Positions 16,935 through 25,312 of a DNA stretch of 64,000 nt are shown here, piece after piece. The stretch is from Streptomyces violaceorubidus (GTDB lineage Bacteria > Actinomycetota > Actinomycetes > Streptomycetales > Streptomycetaceae): contig NZ_JODM01000001.1 in the NCBI RefSeq assembly GCF_000717995.1, positions 558,001 through 622,000 of the forward strand, written 5' to 3'. Every line of letters starts with the position of its first letter. Position 1 is the first letter of the stretch. The position numbers and the translations under genes were made by a program. The notes under the pieces are model-generated. The model made no database searches and was not told where the DNA came from. It saw nothing but the letters and a program-made list of their open reading frames with translations.

Positions 16935-17642
16935 ATGAACTCCCGTCAGCGCCGCGGCATCATCCTGCTCGTCCTCTCGGTCCTGTGCGCCCTCGGCGCC
17001 TTCGCCGGCGTGCTGTCCGTCGTCGACGACGTGAAGTCCAAGGTCGGCCCCGAGGTGACCGCGTACCGGCTGAAGAGCGACATCGAGCCCTACACGGAAC
17101 TCGGCGCGGCGCAGTTCGAGAAGATCGAGATGCCCGAGCGCTGGCTGTCCGACAACGCCGTCACCGACCTGTCCCAGGTCCGCGGAAAGATAGCCGTGAC
17201 CACCTTGAGGGCCGGGTCGCTGCTCCAGACCGACATGATCGTCGACACGCCCGCCCTGCGGCCGGGACAGCAGGAGGTCGCCATCATGATCGACGCGGCC
17301 ACCGGCGTCGCCGGGAAGATCACCCCGGGCTCCACCGTCAACGTGTACGCCACCTTCGAGGGCGCGCGCGAGGGCGACCCCGACCAGTCGAAGATCATCG
17401 TGACCGGTGCCAAGGTCATCGACGTCGGCGAACTCACCTCGCTGGAGCCCGACGCGGACAGCCGCGACCGCGAACCCACCGACGCCGTCCCCATCACCTT
17501 CGCCCTGTCCACCATCGACGCCCAGCGCATCACCTACGCCGAGTCGTTCGCCCGGCGCGTCCGGCTCGCGCTGGTGGCCCCCGGCGGCGACACCACGGTC
17601 CCCGACAAGGACCGCACGTACGAACTCGCGAAGGACAAGTGA
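16935..17642 (+). CDS. cpaB: Flp pilus assembly protein CpaB/RcpC
   Basis: 235 aa. One N-terminal membrane anchor (residues ~8-28) is followed by a SAF-type domain (TAYRLKSDIEPYTELGAAQFEKIEMPERW) and a C-terminal RcpC/CpaB domain (PGSTVNVYATFEG). CpaB-type proteins sit at the cell envelope and help assemble or stabilise the Tad secretion channel. In this Gram-positive there is no outer-membrane secretin to pair with. It starts the core pilus operon; the TadZ gene begins 7 bp after its stop. Confidence 0.85.
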   Translation: MNSRQRRGIILLVLSVLCALGAFAGVLSVVDDVKSKVGPEVTAYRLKSDIEPYTELGAAQFEKIEMPERWLSDNAVTDLSQVRGKIAVTTLRAGSLLQTDMIVDTPALRPGQQEVAIMIDAATGVAGKITPGSTVNVYATFEGAREGDPDQSKIIVTGAKVIDVGELTSLEPDADSRDREPTDAVPITFALSTIDAQRITYAESFARRVRLALVAPGGDTTVPDKDRTYELAKDK

Positions 17643-17648
17643 GGGCGC

Positions 17649-18935
17649 ATGGCCACGAGGATCCTCCCGGCAGTCGGCGACCCGGACGCCGTACGGTCCC
17701 TCACCTCGCTGCTCAGCCAGCTCCCGGACGCCGAACCGGTCGCCCCGGTCGCCGACTCCACCCAGCTCGTCGACACCCTCGCCCGGCTCGCCGCCGAGTC
17801 GGTCGACGAACTGCCCGAGGTCGTGATCGTCCACGAGCGCGTCGGCCCGGTCCCGGCCCTGGAGCTGATCCGCGAGGTCGCCCTCCGCTTCCCGGCCGTC
17901 GGCGTCATCCTCGTCACCTCCGACCCGGGCCCCGGCCTCTTCCAGGCCGCCATGGACCACGGCGCCCGCGGCCTGGTCGCCCTCCCGCTCGGCTACGAGG
18001 AACTCGCCAGCCGCGTCCAGGCGGTGGCCCAGTGGTCGGTGGGGGTCCGCCGGCACCTCGGCGGCGCCGTCGACGTGTTCACCGGAGCCGGCGGCACCGT
18101 CGTCACCGTCAGCGGCGCCAAGGGCGGCGTGGGCGCCACCCTGACCGCCGTGCAACTCGCCCTGGCGGCACAGGCGTCCGGCCGGTCCACGGCACTGCTC
18201 GACATGGACCTGCAGACCGGCGACGTCGCCTCCTACCTGGACGTCCAGTTCCGCCGCTCCGTGGCCGACCTGGCCACCATCACCGACCTCTCCCCGCGCG
18301 TCCTGGCCGACGCCGTCTTCCGCCACGACAGCGGGCTGGCCCTGCTGCTCGCCCCCGGCGAGGGCGAACGCGGCGAGGAGGTCACCGACCGCGCCGCCCG
18401 CCAGATCGTCGCCGCCCTGCGCTCGCGGTACGAGGTCGTCGTCATCGACTGCGGCGCCCAGCTCGGCGGGGCCGGGGCGGCCGCCGTGGAGAGCGCCGAC
18501 ACGGCGCTCCTGGTCACCACCCCGGACGTGGTCGCCGTACGGGGCGCCAAGCGGGCGGTGCGGATGTGGGAGCGGCTGCAGATCCGCAAGGCCCAGGAGA
18601 CCACCGTGGTCGTCAACCGGCACACGCGCGGTACGGAGATCCAGCCCCCGCTGATCCAGAGGATCACCGGCACGGCGATCGCCGCCACCACGATCCCGGC
18701 GAACTTCAAGGAACTCCAGGGCGCCGTGGACGCGGGCCGCGTGCACGAACTGGACGGCAGGAGCACCGTGAAGCAGGCCCTGTGGACCCTCGCGGGCGAA
18801 CTGGGCCTGGCCGGTGTGCCCGAGGGCGGTCGCAGGGGCCACGGACACGGCCACGGACGCTTCCGGGGCGACCGGGGCGACCGGGGCGACCGGGGCTCGG
18901 CCGGTTTCCGGCGCCGGAAGGACGGTGCCGGATGA
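17649..18935 (+). CDS. tadZ: TadZ/CpaE-like ATPase
   Basis: 428 aa. An atypical receiver-like domain (1-125) is followed by a ParA/MinD ATPase domain with deviant Walker A KGGVGAT at 158-164. TadZ proteins localise the Tad apparatus at the membrane. The C-terminus has a low-complexity His-Gly stretch and a GDRGDRGDRG tripeptide repeat from 9-bp DNA repeats, which is probably disordered. The stop overlaps the next start (ATGA). Confidence 0.88.
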   Translation: MATRILPAVGDPDAVRSLTSLLSQLPDAEPVAPVADSTQLVDTLARLAAESVDELPEVVIVHERVGPVPALELIREVALRFPAVGVILVTSDPGPGLFQAAMDHGARGLVALPLGYEELASRVQAVAQWSVGVRRHLGGAVDVFTGAGGTVVTVSGAKGGVGATLTAVQLALAAQASGRSTALLDMDLQTGDVASYLDVQFRRSVADLATITDLSPRVLADAVFRHDSGLALLLAPGEGERGEEVTDRAARQIVAALRSRYEVVVIDCGAQLGGAGAAAVESADTALLVTTPDVVAVRGAKRAVRMWERLQIRKAQETTVVVNRHTRGTEIQPPLIQRITGTAIAATTIPANFKELQGAVDAGRVHELDGRSTVKQALWTLAGELGLAGVPEGGRRGHGHGHGRFRGDRGDRGDRGSAGFRRRKDGAG

Positions 18936-19327
18936 GCGGGTTACGCGGGCGGGGCCGTGCCCGGGACGGCGGCCAGGTCACCGTCGAGTTCCTCGGGATG
19001 ACCCCGGTGATCATCGCGACGCTGGTGGTGCTGTGGCAGCTCGTGCTCGTGGGATACACGTACACGCTCGCGGGGAATGCTGCGGACGAGGCGGTACGGG
19101 CGGCGACGGCCGCCGAGCGCGGGGCGCGGCAGGGGGCCTGCCAGGAGGCGGGCCTGGACAAGCTGCCGGGCTCCTGGGAGGGAGGCGCCCGTGTGGACTG
19201 CGGCACCGCGGGCGGTTACGTCACCGCCGACGTCCGCATCGAGGTCCCCCTCCTCTTCCCCGGCACCCTCAGCGTCCCCTTCACCGTGCACGGACACGCG
19301 GGGGCCGTGGAAGAGGAGGACGACTGA
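18932..19327 (+). CDS. TadE-like pseudopilin
   Basis: 131 aa. The N-terminus has a class III/Tad prepilin-type signature, GGQVTVEFLG, followed by one long hydrophobic helix (about 20-45) and a small extracellular domain with two Cys. The Glu at +5 after Gly is conserved, consistent with prepilin peptidase processing. It overlaps tadZ by 4 bp and precedes a second, similar pseudopilin. Confidence 0.87.
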   Translation: MSGLRGRGRARDGGQVTVEFLGMTPVIIATLVVLWQLVLVGYTYTLAGNAADEAVRAATAAERGARQGACQEAGLDKLPGSWEGGARVDCGTAGGYVTADVRIEVPLLFPGTLSVPFTVHGHAGAVEEEDD

Positions 19328-19328
19328 G

Positions 19329-19691
19329 ATGCCGTACTCCCGCGGGCAACGGGCGAGGGACCGGGGCCAGGTGGCCATCGAGTACCTCGGCTTCCTCCCG
19401 ATCCTGGTCCTCGTCGGCATGGCCGTCGTCCAGCTCGGCCTGATCGCGTACACCGCCCAGCAGGCCGGCACCGCGGCCCGCGCGGGGGCGCGCAGCGCCT
19501 CGCTCCAGGAGAGCGCCGAGGCGGCGTGCGCGGCGGCCGTCAGCGGCCGGCTGGCCGACGGCACGACCTGCTCGCCCTCGTACGGCGGGGACGAGGTCAC
19601 CGTCACCGCCACCGTCGAGATCCCGTCGATCGTGCCCGGGTGGGACTTCGACCCGGCCCGCAAGACCGCCACCATGCCGCTGGACCACTGA
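19329..19691 (+). CDS. Second TadE/TadF-like pseudopilin
   Basis: 120 aa. It has the same architecture as its neighbour: RGQVAIEYLG, a hydrophobic helix, then a short extracellular part with two Cys (EAACAAAVSG...TTCSPSY). The start is 1 bp after the previous stop. The two genes probably arose by duplication and would give the minor pilins of the Flp system. Confidence 0.87.
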   Translation: MPYSRGQRARDRGQVAIEYLGFLPILVLVGMAVVQLGLIAYTAQQAGTAARAGARSASLQESAEAACAAAVSGRLADGTTCSPSYGGDEVTVTATVEIPSIVPGWDFDPARKTATMPLDH

Positions 19692-19709
19692 CCGAGGAGC
19701 CGAGGACGC

Positions 19710-21047
19710 ATGAGCCTGCGCGCACGCATCCACTCCCCCGAGGAGCACGGCAGCCGGGGCGAGGACGGACACCTGGTCGCCTCCTACCGGGCCAAGCTCC
19801 TGGAGGAGATCGACCTCGCCGAGATGAGCGCGCTCGCGATGACCGAGCGCCGGGCCCGCCTGGAGCGGGTCCTCGGGCACATCATCAGCCGCGAGGGCCC
19901 GGTCCTGTCGACGGTCGAACGCTCCCAGCTGATCCGCCGGGTCGTCGACGAGGCCCTGGGACTCGGCATCCTGGAACCACTCCTCGAGGACGCCTCGATC
20001 ACGGAGATCATGGTCAACGGCCCCGACGCGATCTTCGTCGAACGGGCCGGACGCGTCGAGCAGTTGCCCCTCCGCTTCGCCTCCCACGACCAGCTGATGC
20101 AGACCATCGAGCGCATCGTCTCGACGGTCAACCGCCGCGTGGACGAGTCGAACCCGATGGTCGACGCCCGCCTGCCCTCCGGCGAGCGCGTGAACGTGAT
20201 CATCCCCCCGCTCTCCCTCACCGGCGCGACCCTCACCATCCGCCGCTTCCCGCGCTCCTTCACCCTCCAGGAGCTGATCGGCCTCGGCTCGCTGGACGAG
20301 AACATGCTCTACCTGCTGGCCGGGCTGGTGCAGGCCCGCTTCAACATCATCGTCTCGGGCGCCACGGGCACCGGGAAGACCACCCTCCTCAACGCCCTCT
20401 CCGGCCTGATCCCCGAATCCGACCGCATCATCACCATCGAGGACTCGGCCGAACTCCAGCTCCAGCAGGCGCACGTCATCCGCCTGGAGTCCCGCCCCCC
20501 GAACGTCGAGGGCCAGGGCCGGGTCACGATCCGCGACCTGGTCCGCAACTCGCTGCGCATGCGCCCCGACCGCATCGTCGTCGGCGAGGTGCGCGGCGGC
20601 GAGTCCCTGGACATGCTCCAGGCCATGTCCACGGGCCACGACGGCTCGCTGGCCACCGTCCACGCCAACAGCGCCGAGGACGCCCTGATGCGCCTGCAGA
20701 CCCTGGCCTCGATGTCGGACGTGGAGATCCCCTTCGTCGCGCTGCACGACCAGATCAACAGCTCCGTCGACGTCATCATCCAGCTCACCCGCTTCGCCGA
20801 CGGCGCCCGCCGCATCACCGAGGTCGCCCTGCTGGCCAGCCACGGCGGCGAGCCGTACCGCCTGGCCACGGTCGCCCGCTTCAACGCCCGCCCGATGACC
20901 GCCGACGGCCGCGTCGCCGGGGCGTACGAGTACCACCCCCTGCCGCACCGCACCGCCGAGCGCCTCTACATGGCGGGCCAGCCCATCCCGCAGGCCTTCG
21001 GCGTGGCCCACACACCGGACCAGCTCACCACCCGAGAAGCCAGGTAG
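19710..21047 (+). CDS. tadA: TadA/CpaF secretion ATPase
   Basis: 445 aa. An N-terminal domain (1-190) precedes the CpaF-type ATPase core with Walker A GATGTGKTT at 217-225, an Asp box (ITIEDSAELQLQQ) and HDGSLATVHANS. It powers polymerisation of Flp pilins from the cytoplasmic face. Full length and intact. It is followed within 10 bp by tadB. Confidence 0.95.
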   Translation: MSLRARIHSPEEHGSRGEDGHLVASYRAKLLEEIDLAEMSALAMTERRARLERVLGHIISREGPVLSTVERSQLIRRVVDEALGLGILEPLLEDASITEIMVNGPDAIFVERAGRVEQLPLRFASHDQLMQTIERIVSTVNRRVDESNPMVDARLPSGERVNVIIPPLSLTGATLTIRRFPRSFTLQELIGLGSLDENMLYLLAGLVQARFNIIVSGATGTGKTTLLNALSGLIPESDRIITIEDSAELQLQQAHVIRLESRPPNVEGQGRVTIRDLVRNSLRMRPDRIVVGEVRGGESLDMLQAMSTGHDGSLATVHANSAEDALMRLQTLASMSDVEIPFVALHDQINSSVDVIIQLTRFADGARRITEVALLASHGGEPYRLATVARFNARPMTADGRVAGAYEYHPLPHRTAERLYMAGQPIPQAFGVAHTPDQLTTREAR

Positions 21048-21056
21048 GACCGCCCG

Positions 21057-22007
21057 ATGGAACTGGAACTCGACACGCTCGTCACGCTCACCACCGGCAT
21101 CACGCTGCTGACGTGCGTCCTGGCGGTCGTCGGCCTGCACTCGTACACCGCCGGGAAGGCCCAGCGCGCGGCCCTGGTCGAACGCCTCACCGCGGCAGGC
21201 CAGGTCCCGGCGGCCGGACGCCGGCGCCGCTTCCCGGGACTGGACCGCCGCCTGCGCCGCACCCGACCGGGCCGGAACCTGGAGCGCCGCCTGGCGGCCA
21301 CCGGCCTGGACGTGACCCCGGGCGAGTTCTTCGCGTACATGCTGGCGACGGTCGCCGGCCTGTGGCTGGTCGGACAGGCCGCCCTGGCCCCGTTCTTCGG
21401 CCCGCTGGCCGGACTGCTCGGCATCGGCGTCGCCGTCCAGTTCCTCAACTGGCAGCGCCAGAAACGCATCGAGAAGTTCATCAACCAGCTCCCCGAACTC
21501 GCCCGCATCCTCGCCAACGCCACCCAGGCCGGCCTCGCCCTGCGCACCGCCATCGGCATGGCCGCGGAGGAACTGGAGGCCCCGGCAGGCGAGGAACTGG
21601 GCAAGGTGGCCGACCAGCTCGCCATCGGCGCCTCGATGGAGGACGCCCTCGGCGAACTCGCCGGCCGTCTCCCCTCCCGCGAACTGGTGGTCCTCGTCAC
21701 CACCCTGGTGCTGTCCAACCGCGCCGGCGGCCAGGTGGTCGGGGCGCTGCGCAACCTCACTCAGACCCTGGAGGAACGCAAGGAGACCCGGCGCGAGGTC
21801 CGCACCCAGCTCTCCCAGGTCACGATGACGTCGTACGCCGTCCCCGTGCTGGGCATCGGCTCGTTGCTCCTGATGAACGGGGTGAAGGACGGCGCCCTGG
21901 AACGCATGACGGGCTCCCCGGCCGGCCAGGCCGCCGTGATCACCGCCTTCGCGCTCTACGCCGTCGGCTTCGTCCTCATCCGCCGCCTGTCCCGCATCGA
22001 CGTCTGA
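21057..22007 (+). CDS. tadB: TadB membrane platform protein
   Basis: 316 aa. It has N-terminal and paired central membrane helices, a cytoplasmic type II secretion F domain (about 150-270; ELARILANATQAGLALRTAI) and a C-terminal membrane helix. With TadC it forms the inner-membrane platform on which TadA works. The start is 9 bp after tadA. Confidence 0.92.
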   Translation: MELELDTLVTLTTGITLLTCVLAVVGLHSYTAGKAQRAALVERLTAAGQVPAAGRRRRFPGLDRRLRRTRPGRNLERRLAATGLDVTPGEFFAYMLATVAGLWLVGQAALAPFFGPLAGLLGIGVAVQFLNWQRQKRIEKFINQLPELARILANATQAGLALRTAIGMAAEELEAPAGEELGKVADQLAIGASMEDALGELAGRLPSRELVVLVTTLVLSNRAGGQVVGALRNLTQTLEERKETRREVRTQLSQVTMTSYAVPVLGIGSLLLMNGVKDGALERMTGSPAGQAAVITAFALYAVGFVLIRRLSRIDV

Positions 22008-22025
22008 GAGGAGGAGGACACCGAC

Positions 22026-22928
22026 ATGGGCCTCGCACTCCCCGGAATACTCCTCGCCCTCCTCATGGCACTGGCCGTCTGGGGCGCCTTCGCCGGCATC
22101 CGCATGTACCGGGCCGACGCCAGACTCCCCGACGACCTCGCCCTCGCCCTGGAGGTCGGCGCCACCCGCACCGGCGCGGCACACTCCCTCATCGACCGCA
22201 TGGGCATGCGCTACGCCCCCGCCGTACTGCGCCTGATGGGTCCGGCCCTGGTCGCCCGGTACCGCCGCCGGATCGACCTGGCAGGCAACCCCGGCGGCAT
22301 CACCATCGACCGCTACGCCGCCCGCCGCGCGGTCTACGGCTTCCTGGGCGCGCTCGGATTCCTGGTCTTCCTCCTCCGCGGCCAGTACCTGGTGGCCCTC
22401 CTCCTGCTCGCCTTCGGCGCGTTCTGGACGGAGGTGGGCATCTGGTCGGCGATCCGCATCCGCAAGGACGTCATCGAGCGCACGCTCCCCGACTTCCTGG
22501 ACGTCCTCGCCGTCGTGGTCAGCGCGGGCCTGGGCTTCCGCCAGGCCCTGGACCGGGTGTCCACGCGCTACGAAGGCCCCTGGGCGGACGAACTGCGCAT
22601 CACACTGCGCCAGATGGACCTGGGCATGAGCCGCCGCGAGGCCTTCACGGAGCTGCGCCGGCGCAACGACTCCGAGCAGGTGGCGATGTTCGTGACGGCA
22701 CTCCAGCAGGGCGAGGAACTGGGCGCCCCGATCGTCGACACCCTGGTCTCCCTGGCCAAGGACATGCGCCGCACGGACGCCCAGAACGCCCGCCGCAAGG
22801 CCGCCCGCGCGGTCCCCAAGGCCACGCTGATGATCACGACCTTCATGGTCCCGGCCACGATGATCCTCCTCGGCGCGGGCCTGATCCTGGGCTCGGGGAC
22901 GGACTTCGGCACCATCACGGGGGAGTAG
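22026..22928 (+). CDS. tadC: TadC membrane platform protein
   Basis: 300 aa, type II secretion F domain (PDFLDVLAVVVSAGLGFRQAL...) with N-terminal, central and C-terminal membrane helices. A GAGGAGGA ribosome site lies just upstream. It is the partner of TadB, and the last large assembly gene before the pilin region. Confidence 0.92.
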   Translation: MGLALPGILLALLMALAVWGAFAGIRMYRADARLPDDLALALEVGATRTGAAHSLIDRMGMRYAPAVLRLMGPALVARYRRRIDLAGNPGGITIDRYAARRAVYGFLGALGFLVFLLRGQYLVALLLLAFGAFWTEVGIWSAIRIRKDVIERTLPDFLDVLAVVVSAGLGFRQALDRVSTRYEGPWADELRITLRQMDLGMSRREAFTELRRRNDSEQVAMFVTALQQGEELGAPIVDTLVSLAKDMRRTDAQNARRKAARAVPKATLMITTFMVPATMILLGAGLILGSGTDFGTITGE

Positions 22929-23190
22929 GGAAGTGCGACTGCACATAAACAGAAGACGACAACTACCGGCATCCATGGACTTATTGGCCTCACTTGGCTG
23001 CAATGCCTTTCGCATGTGCAACTCACTATGGGACAGTCGTTACCTGGTACTCCCGACAGGTCGAGGTCCCAGCCGAGCGCAAGGGAGGTGGAGATCGTGG
23101 ACGCCCTGACGTCCGGCACGACCAGCCAGCCGATCACCGCCGCCCACCCGCACGAGGAACACGGCTTCGCCCACCCTGGAGGGGAACACC
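22929..23190 (+). promoter_or_regulatory. AT-richer leader upstream of the Flp pilin
   Basis: 262 bp without a convincing gene. The first 130 bp are markedly less GC-rich than anything nearby, which suggests a separate promoter for the pilin so that it can be made in excess of the assembly proteins. A frame through 23086-23190 has no start with a good ribosome site and runs out of frame into the pilin; I do not call it. Confidence 0.45.
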
Positions 23191-23391
23191 ATGACCAACT
23201 GGCTTCACACCGCCGCCGCACACCTGCACTCCCGCACCGCCGGCCAACACGACAGGGGCCAGACGGCGGTGGAGTACCTGGGCATCATCGCGGTGGTGGT
23301 GGCGATCGTGCTGGCGATCACGGGGACGGACATCGGGCAGACCATTTACAACGCGATCACGGACAAGATCACCGAGGTCACCGGCATCTGA
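23191..23391 (+). CDS. flp: Flp-type major pilin
   Basis: 66 aa, the normal size for Flp pilins. The prepilin-type site is RGQTAVEYLG with Glu at +5, followed by the hydrophobic IIAVVVAIVLAI helix that packs the pilus core, then a short exposed C-terminus (GQTIYNAITDKITEVTGI). A GGAGGGGAA ribosome site precedes the ATG. The leader of about 23 residues is His-rich. Its stop overlaps the next start (TGATG). Confidence 0.88.
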   Translation: MTNWLHTAAAHLHSRTAGQHDRGQTAVEYLGIIAVVVAIVLAITGTDIGQTIYNAITDKITEVTGI

Positions 23392-23987
23392 TGCGCCTCC
23401 GTGCGAACGGGGATGCGGGGCAGGCTTTCCCCATCTACATCACGGTGGTGGGGGGCCTGCTCTTTCTCGCGCTCGCCTACTTCGCGGTCGGCCAGGCCGC
23501 GGCGACTCGCAGTGAGGCACAGACGGCGGCGGACGCCGCAGCGCTCGCGGCTGCCCTGGAGACGAGGGACCGCCTCACGGATCAGTGGATCACCCACGTC
23601 CTGGAGCCGGAATCGTGGCAGGGCATCTTCGCGGGCGAGATTCCGGTACCCAACGGATGCTGGCGCGCTCAGGAGTTGGCTGCGCGCAACGACGCCAGCG
23701 TGGATTGCGAGCCGGACGGCCCCCTGGGCTACACGGTCGTCACCGAGACCAACGACTCCGTCGGGGACACGATCGTGCCGGGCACAGAGAATCGAAAGGC
23801 AACACAGACCGCGACCGCCGTGATCGAGGCCCGTTGTTGGTTCGGGCCGCTCGCCGAGGACGCCGACGACGACACGTTGCCAGTCCTCTCCTGCAAGGGT
23901 GGAGCGGACTGGGAGTTGGACCCGGACGACCTCTCGGATCTGCCGATGCCCGAGGACCTGTTCGACGTCCATCTGGCCGACAGCTGA
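23391..23987 (+). CDS. TadG-like pilus-associated protein
   Basis: 198 aa. It begins with GDAGQAFPIYITVVGGLLFLALAYFAVGQ, a TadE/TadG-type membrane anchor, followed by a helical Ala-rich segment (RSEAQTAADAAALAAALE) characteristic of TadG N-termini. The acidic extracellular domain has three Cys. It is shorter than full TadG proteins, which carry a vWA domain. It is coupled to flp by a 1-bp overlap. Confidence 0.82.
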   Translation: MRLRANGDAGQAFPIYITVVGGLLFLALAYFAVGQAAATRSEAQTAADAAALAAALETRDRLTDQWITHVLEPESWQGIFAGEIPVPNGCWRAQELAARNDASVDCEPDGPLGYTVVTETNDSVGDTIVPGTENRKATQTATAVIEARCWFGPLAEDADDDTLPVLSCKGGADWELDPDDLSDLPMPEDLFDVHLADS

Positions 23988-24020
23988 CAAGCGAACGAAG
24001 AGGACCAAGGAAGCGGAGTC

Positions 24021-24596
24021 ATGAGCATTCGGTTCACAACAAAGGCCCGCGGCGGACTGGCGGCGTGGGCCATCGCTGCCGCACTGACCCTCGGCCTGGC
24101 CGGCTGCGGTGGAGGTGGAGACGACAAGCCGGAAGCGCCTGCGAGCTCCTCAAAGGGCAGCGACTCCAAGCCGGATGCTCAGGAAGGAGACGCGGGGGCG
24201 ACCTTGGCGGAACTGAGGGGGCCCAGCGGCCTGTTCCTCAAGGTCACCGACGCGCAGCGGGACGGGGGAGGCTTCGTCACCGTGAGCGGAGATCTCAAGA
24301 ACGACGGGGACAAAGCGATCAACGTCCCCGCCCAGTTGAGCGGCAACGAAACAGAGATCATCCGGAACGGCAAATCGCTCGGCGGTGCCACTCTGGTGGA
24401 TTCGAAGGGCAAGAAGCGCTACTACGTGCTGCGTGACACAGAGGGGCGCCCGCTCACGACGACGAAGTTTCCGCCCTTGAAGGCAGGCGAGTCCCTGCCC
24501 GTGTTCATGCAGTTCCCCGCGCCCCCCGCCGACACGACCGAGGTGACTCTTCAGCTGCCGATGTTCACGACCGGCACCATCGAGATCTCCGAGTGA
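24021..24596 (+). CDS. Secreted lipoprotein, Flp locus
   Basis: 191 aa. A lipoprotein signal peptide with lipobox LAGC (about residues 28-31) is followed by a Gly/Ser/Asp linker and a beta-rich domain of about 120 residues that resembles an immunoglobulin-like or DUF4352-type sandwich (VTVSGDLKNDGDKAINVPAQLSG). It is predicted to be anchored outside the membrane. It is coupled to the OmpA-domain gene downstream. Confidence 0.82.
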   Translation: MSIRFTTKARGGLAAWAIAAALTLGLAGCGGGGDDKPEAPASSSKGSDSKPDAQEGDAGATLAELRGPSGLFLKVTDAQRDGGGFVTVSGDLKNDGDKAINVPAQLSGNETEIIRNGKSLGGATLVDSKGKKRYYVLRDTEGRPLTTTKFPPLKAGESLPVFMQFPAPPADTTEVTLQLPMFTTGTIEISE

Positions 24597-24604
24597 GGCA
24601 CACC

Positions 24605-25225
24605 ATGACCTCACCCCCCCGCCTGCTGGCCGCAGCCACCCTCATGCTCGCCACCACCCTCTACGTCACCCCCACCGCCCACGCCGACGACGACCCCAAC
24701 CACCCCCCGGGCACCGAGCCCTCCGCCACCGCCCCCGTGGAGGTGGACCCCAACGACCCCGACCTGAAGCTCCCGGAGGGAGCCACCCTCGCCCAGGCGA
24801 AGGTCCTGGACATCAAGTCCGTGGTGGAAGAGCAGAGCGGCGACGAACGCCGCGAGGACACCAACACGAGCGTGACACTCGCCCTCCAGGCCGAGGTGCT
24901 GTTCGACAAGGACAGCTCCAAGCTCGGCGCCGAGGCCAAGTCCCGCATCCGGGGCATCGCCGACGAGATCAGCACCCAGAACGCCACCAGGGTCCGCGTC
25001 TTCGGCTTCACCGACAACCTGGGCTCCTCCGCACACGGCGACGCACTCTCCAAACGGCGCGCCAACGCCGTGCACGACGTCCTGTCCCAGTCCCTCAACG
25101 ACGCGGGCATCACCTACGAGGTCCGCGGCTACGGCGAGCAGTACCCCATCGCCGACAACGCGACGGAGGCCGGCCGCAAGAAGAACCGCAGGGTCGAGGT
25201 CTCCTTCCCCCGTTCGGAGCCCTGA
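24605..25225 (+). CDS. OmpA-domain envelope protein
   Basis: 206 aa. A signal peptide (ATLMLATTLYVTPTAHA) is followed by an acidic Pro-rich region and a C-terminal OmpA/MotB-type peptidoglycan-binding domain (about 95-205; FGFTDNLGSS...LSKRRANAVHDVL...GRKKNRRVEVSF). In an organism without an outer membrane it probably ties the pilus-associated lipoprotein complex to the wall. I use the ATG at 24605; a GTG 12 nt upstream overlaps the previous stop and is an alternative. Confidence 0.87.
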   Translation: MTSPPRLLAAATLMLATTLYVTPTAHADDDPNHPPGTEPSATAPVEVDPNDPDLKLPEGATLAQAKVLDIKSVVEEQSGDERREDTNTSVTLALQAEVLFDKDSSKLGAEAKSRIRGIADEISTQNATRVRVFGFTDNLGSSAHGDALSKRRANAVHDVLSQSLNDAGITYEVRGYGEQYPIADNATEAGRKKNRRVEVSFPRSEP

Positions 25226-25312
25226 CGGCCATGAGCACCACCCACACCACCCCACGACAACGCGCCCCTCGCCGCAACCGCCCTCCTCTGAGGACGCTCC
25301 CCCTCGGGCAGC

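Noticed and set aside
15840..18854. 1004-aa open frame on the minus strand
   Set aside because: Antisense to the zinc-ribbon gene, cpaB and tadZ, and low complexity. No start with a ribosome site and no recognisable domain.
19281..23021. 1246-aa open frame on the minus strand across the Flp locus
   Set aside because: It is antisense to six well-supported pilus genes and its composition (Gly, Asp, Arg, Gln, His repeats) is what GC-rich antisense frames give. It is a shadow.
23016..23987. 323-aa plus-strand frame spanning the Flp pilin
   Set aside because: It overlaps the pilin out of frame and ends in the same frame as the TadG-like gene, whose own start at 23391 is better supported.
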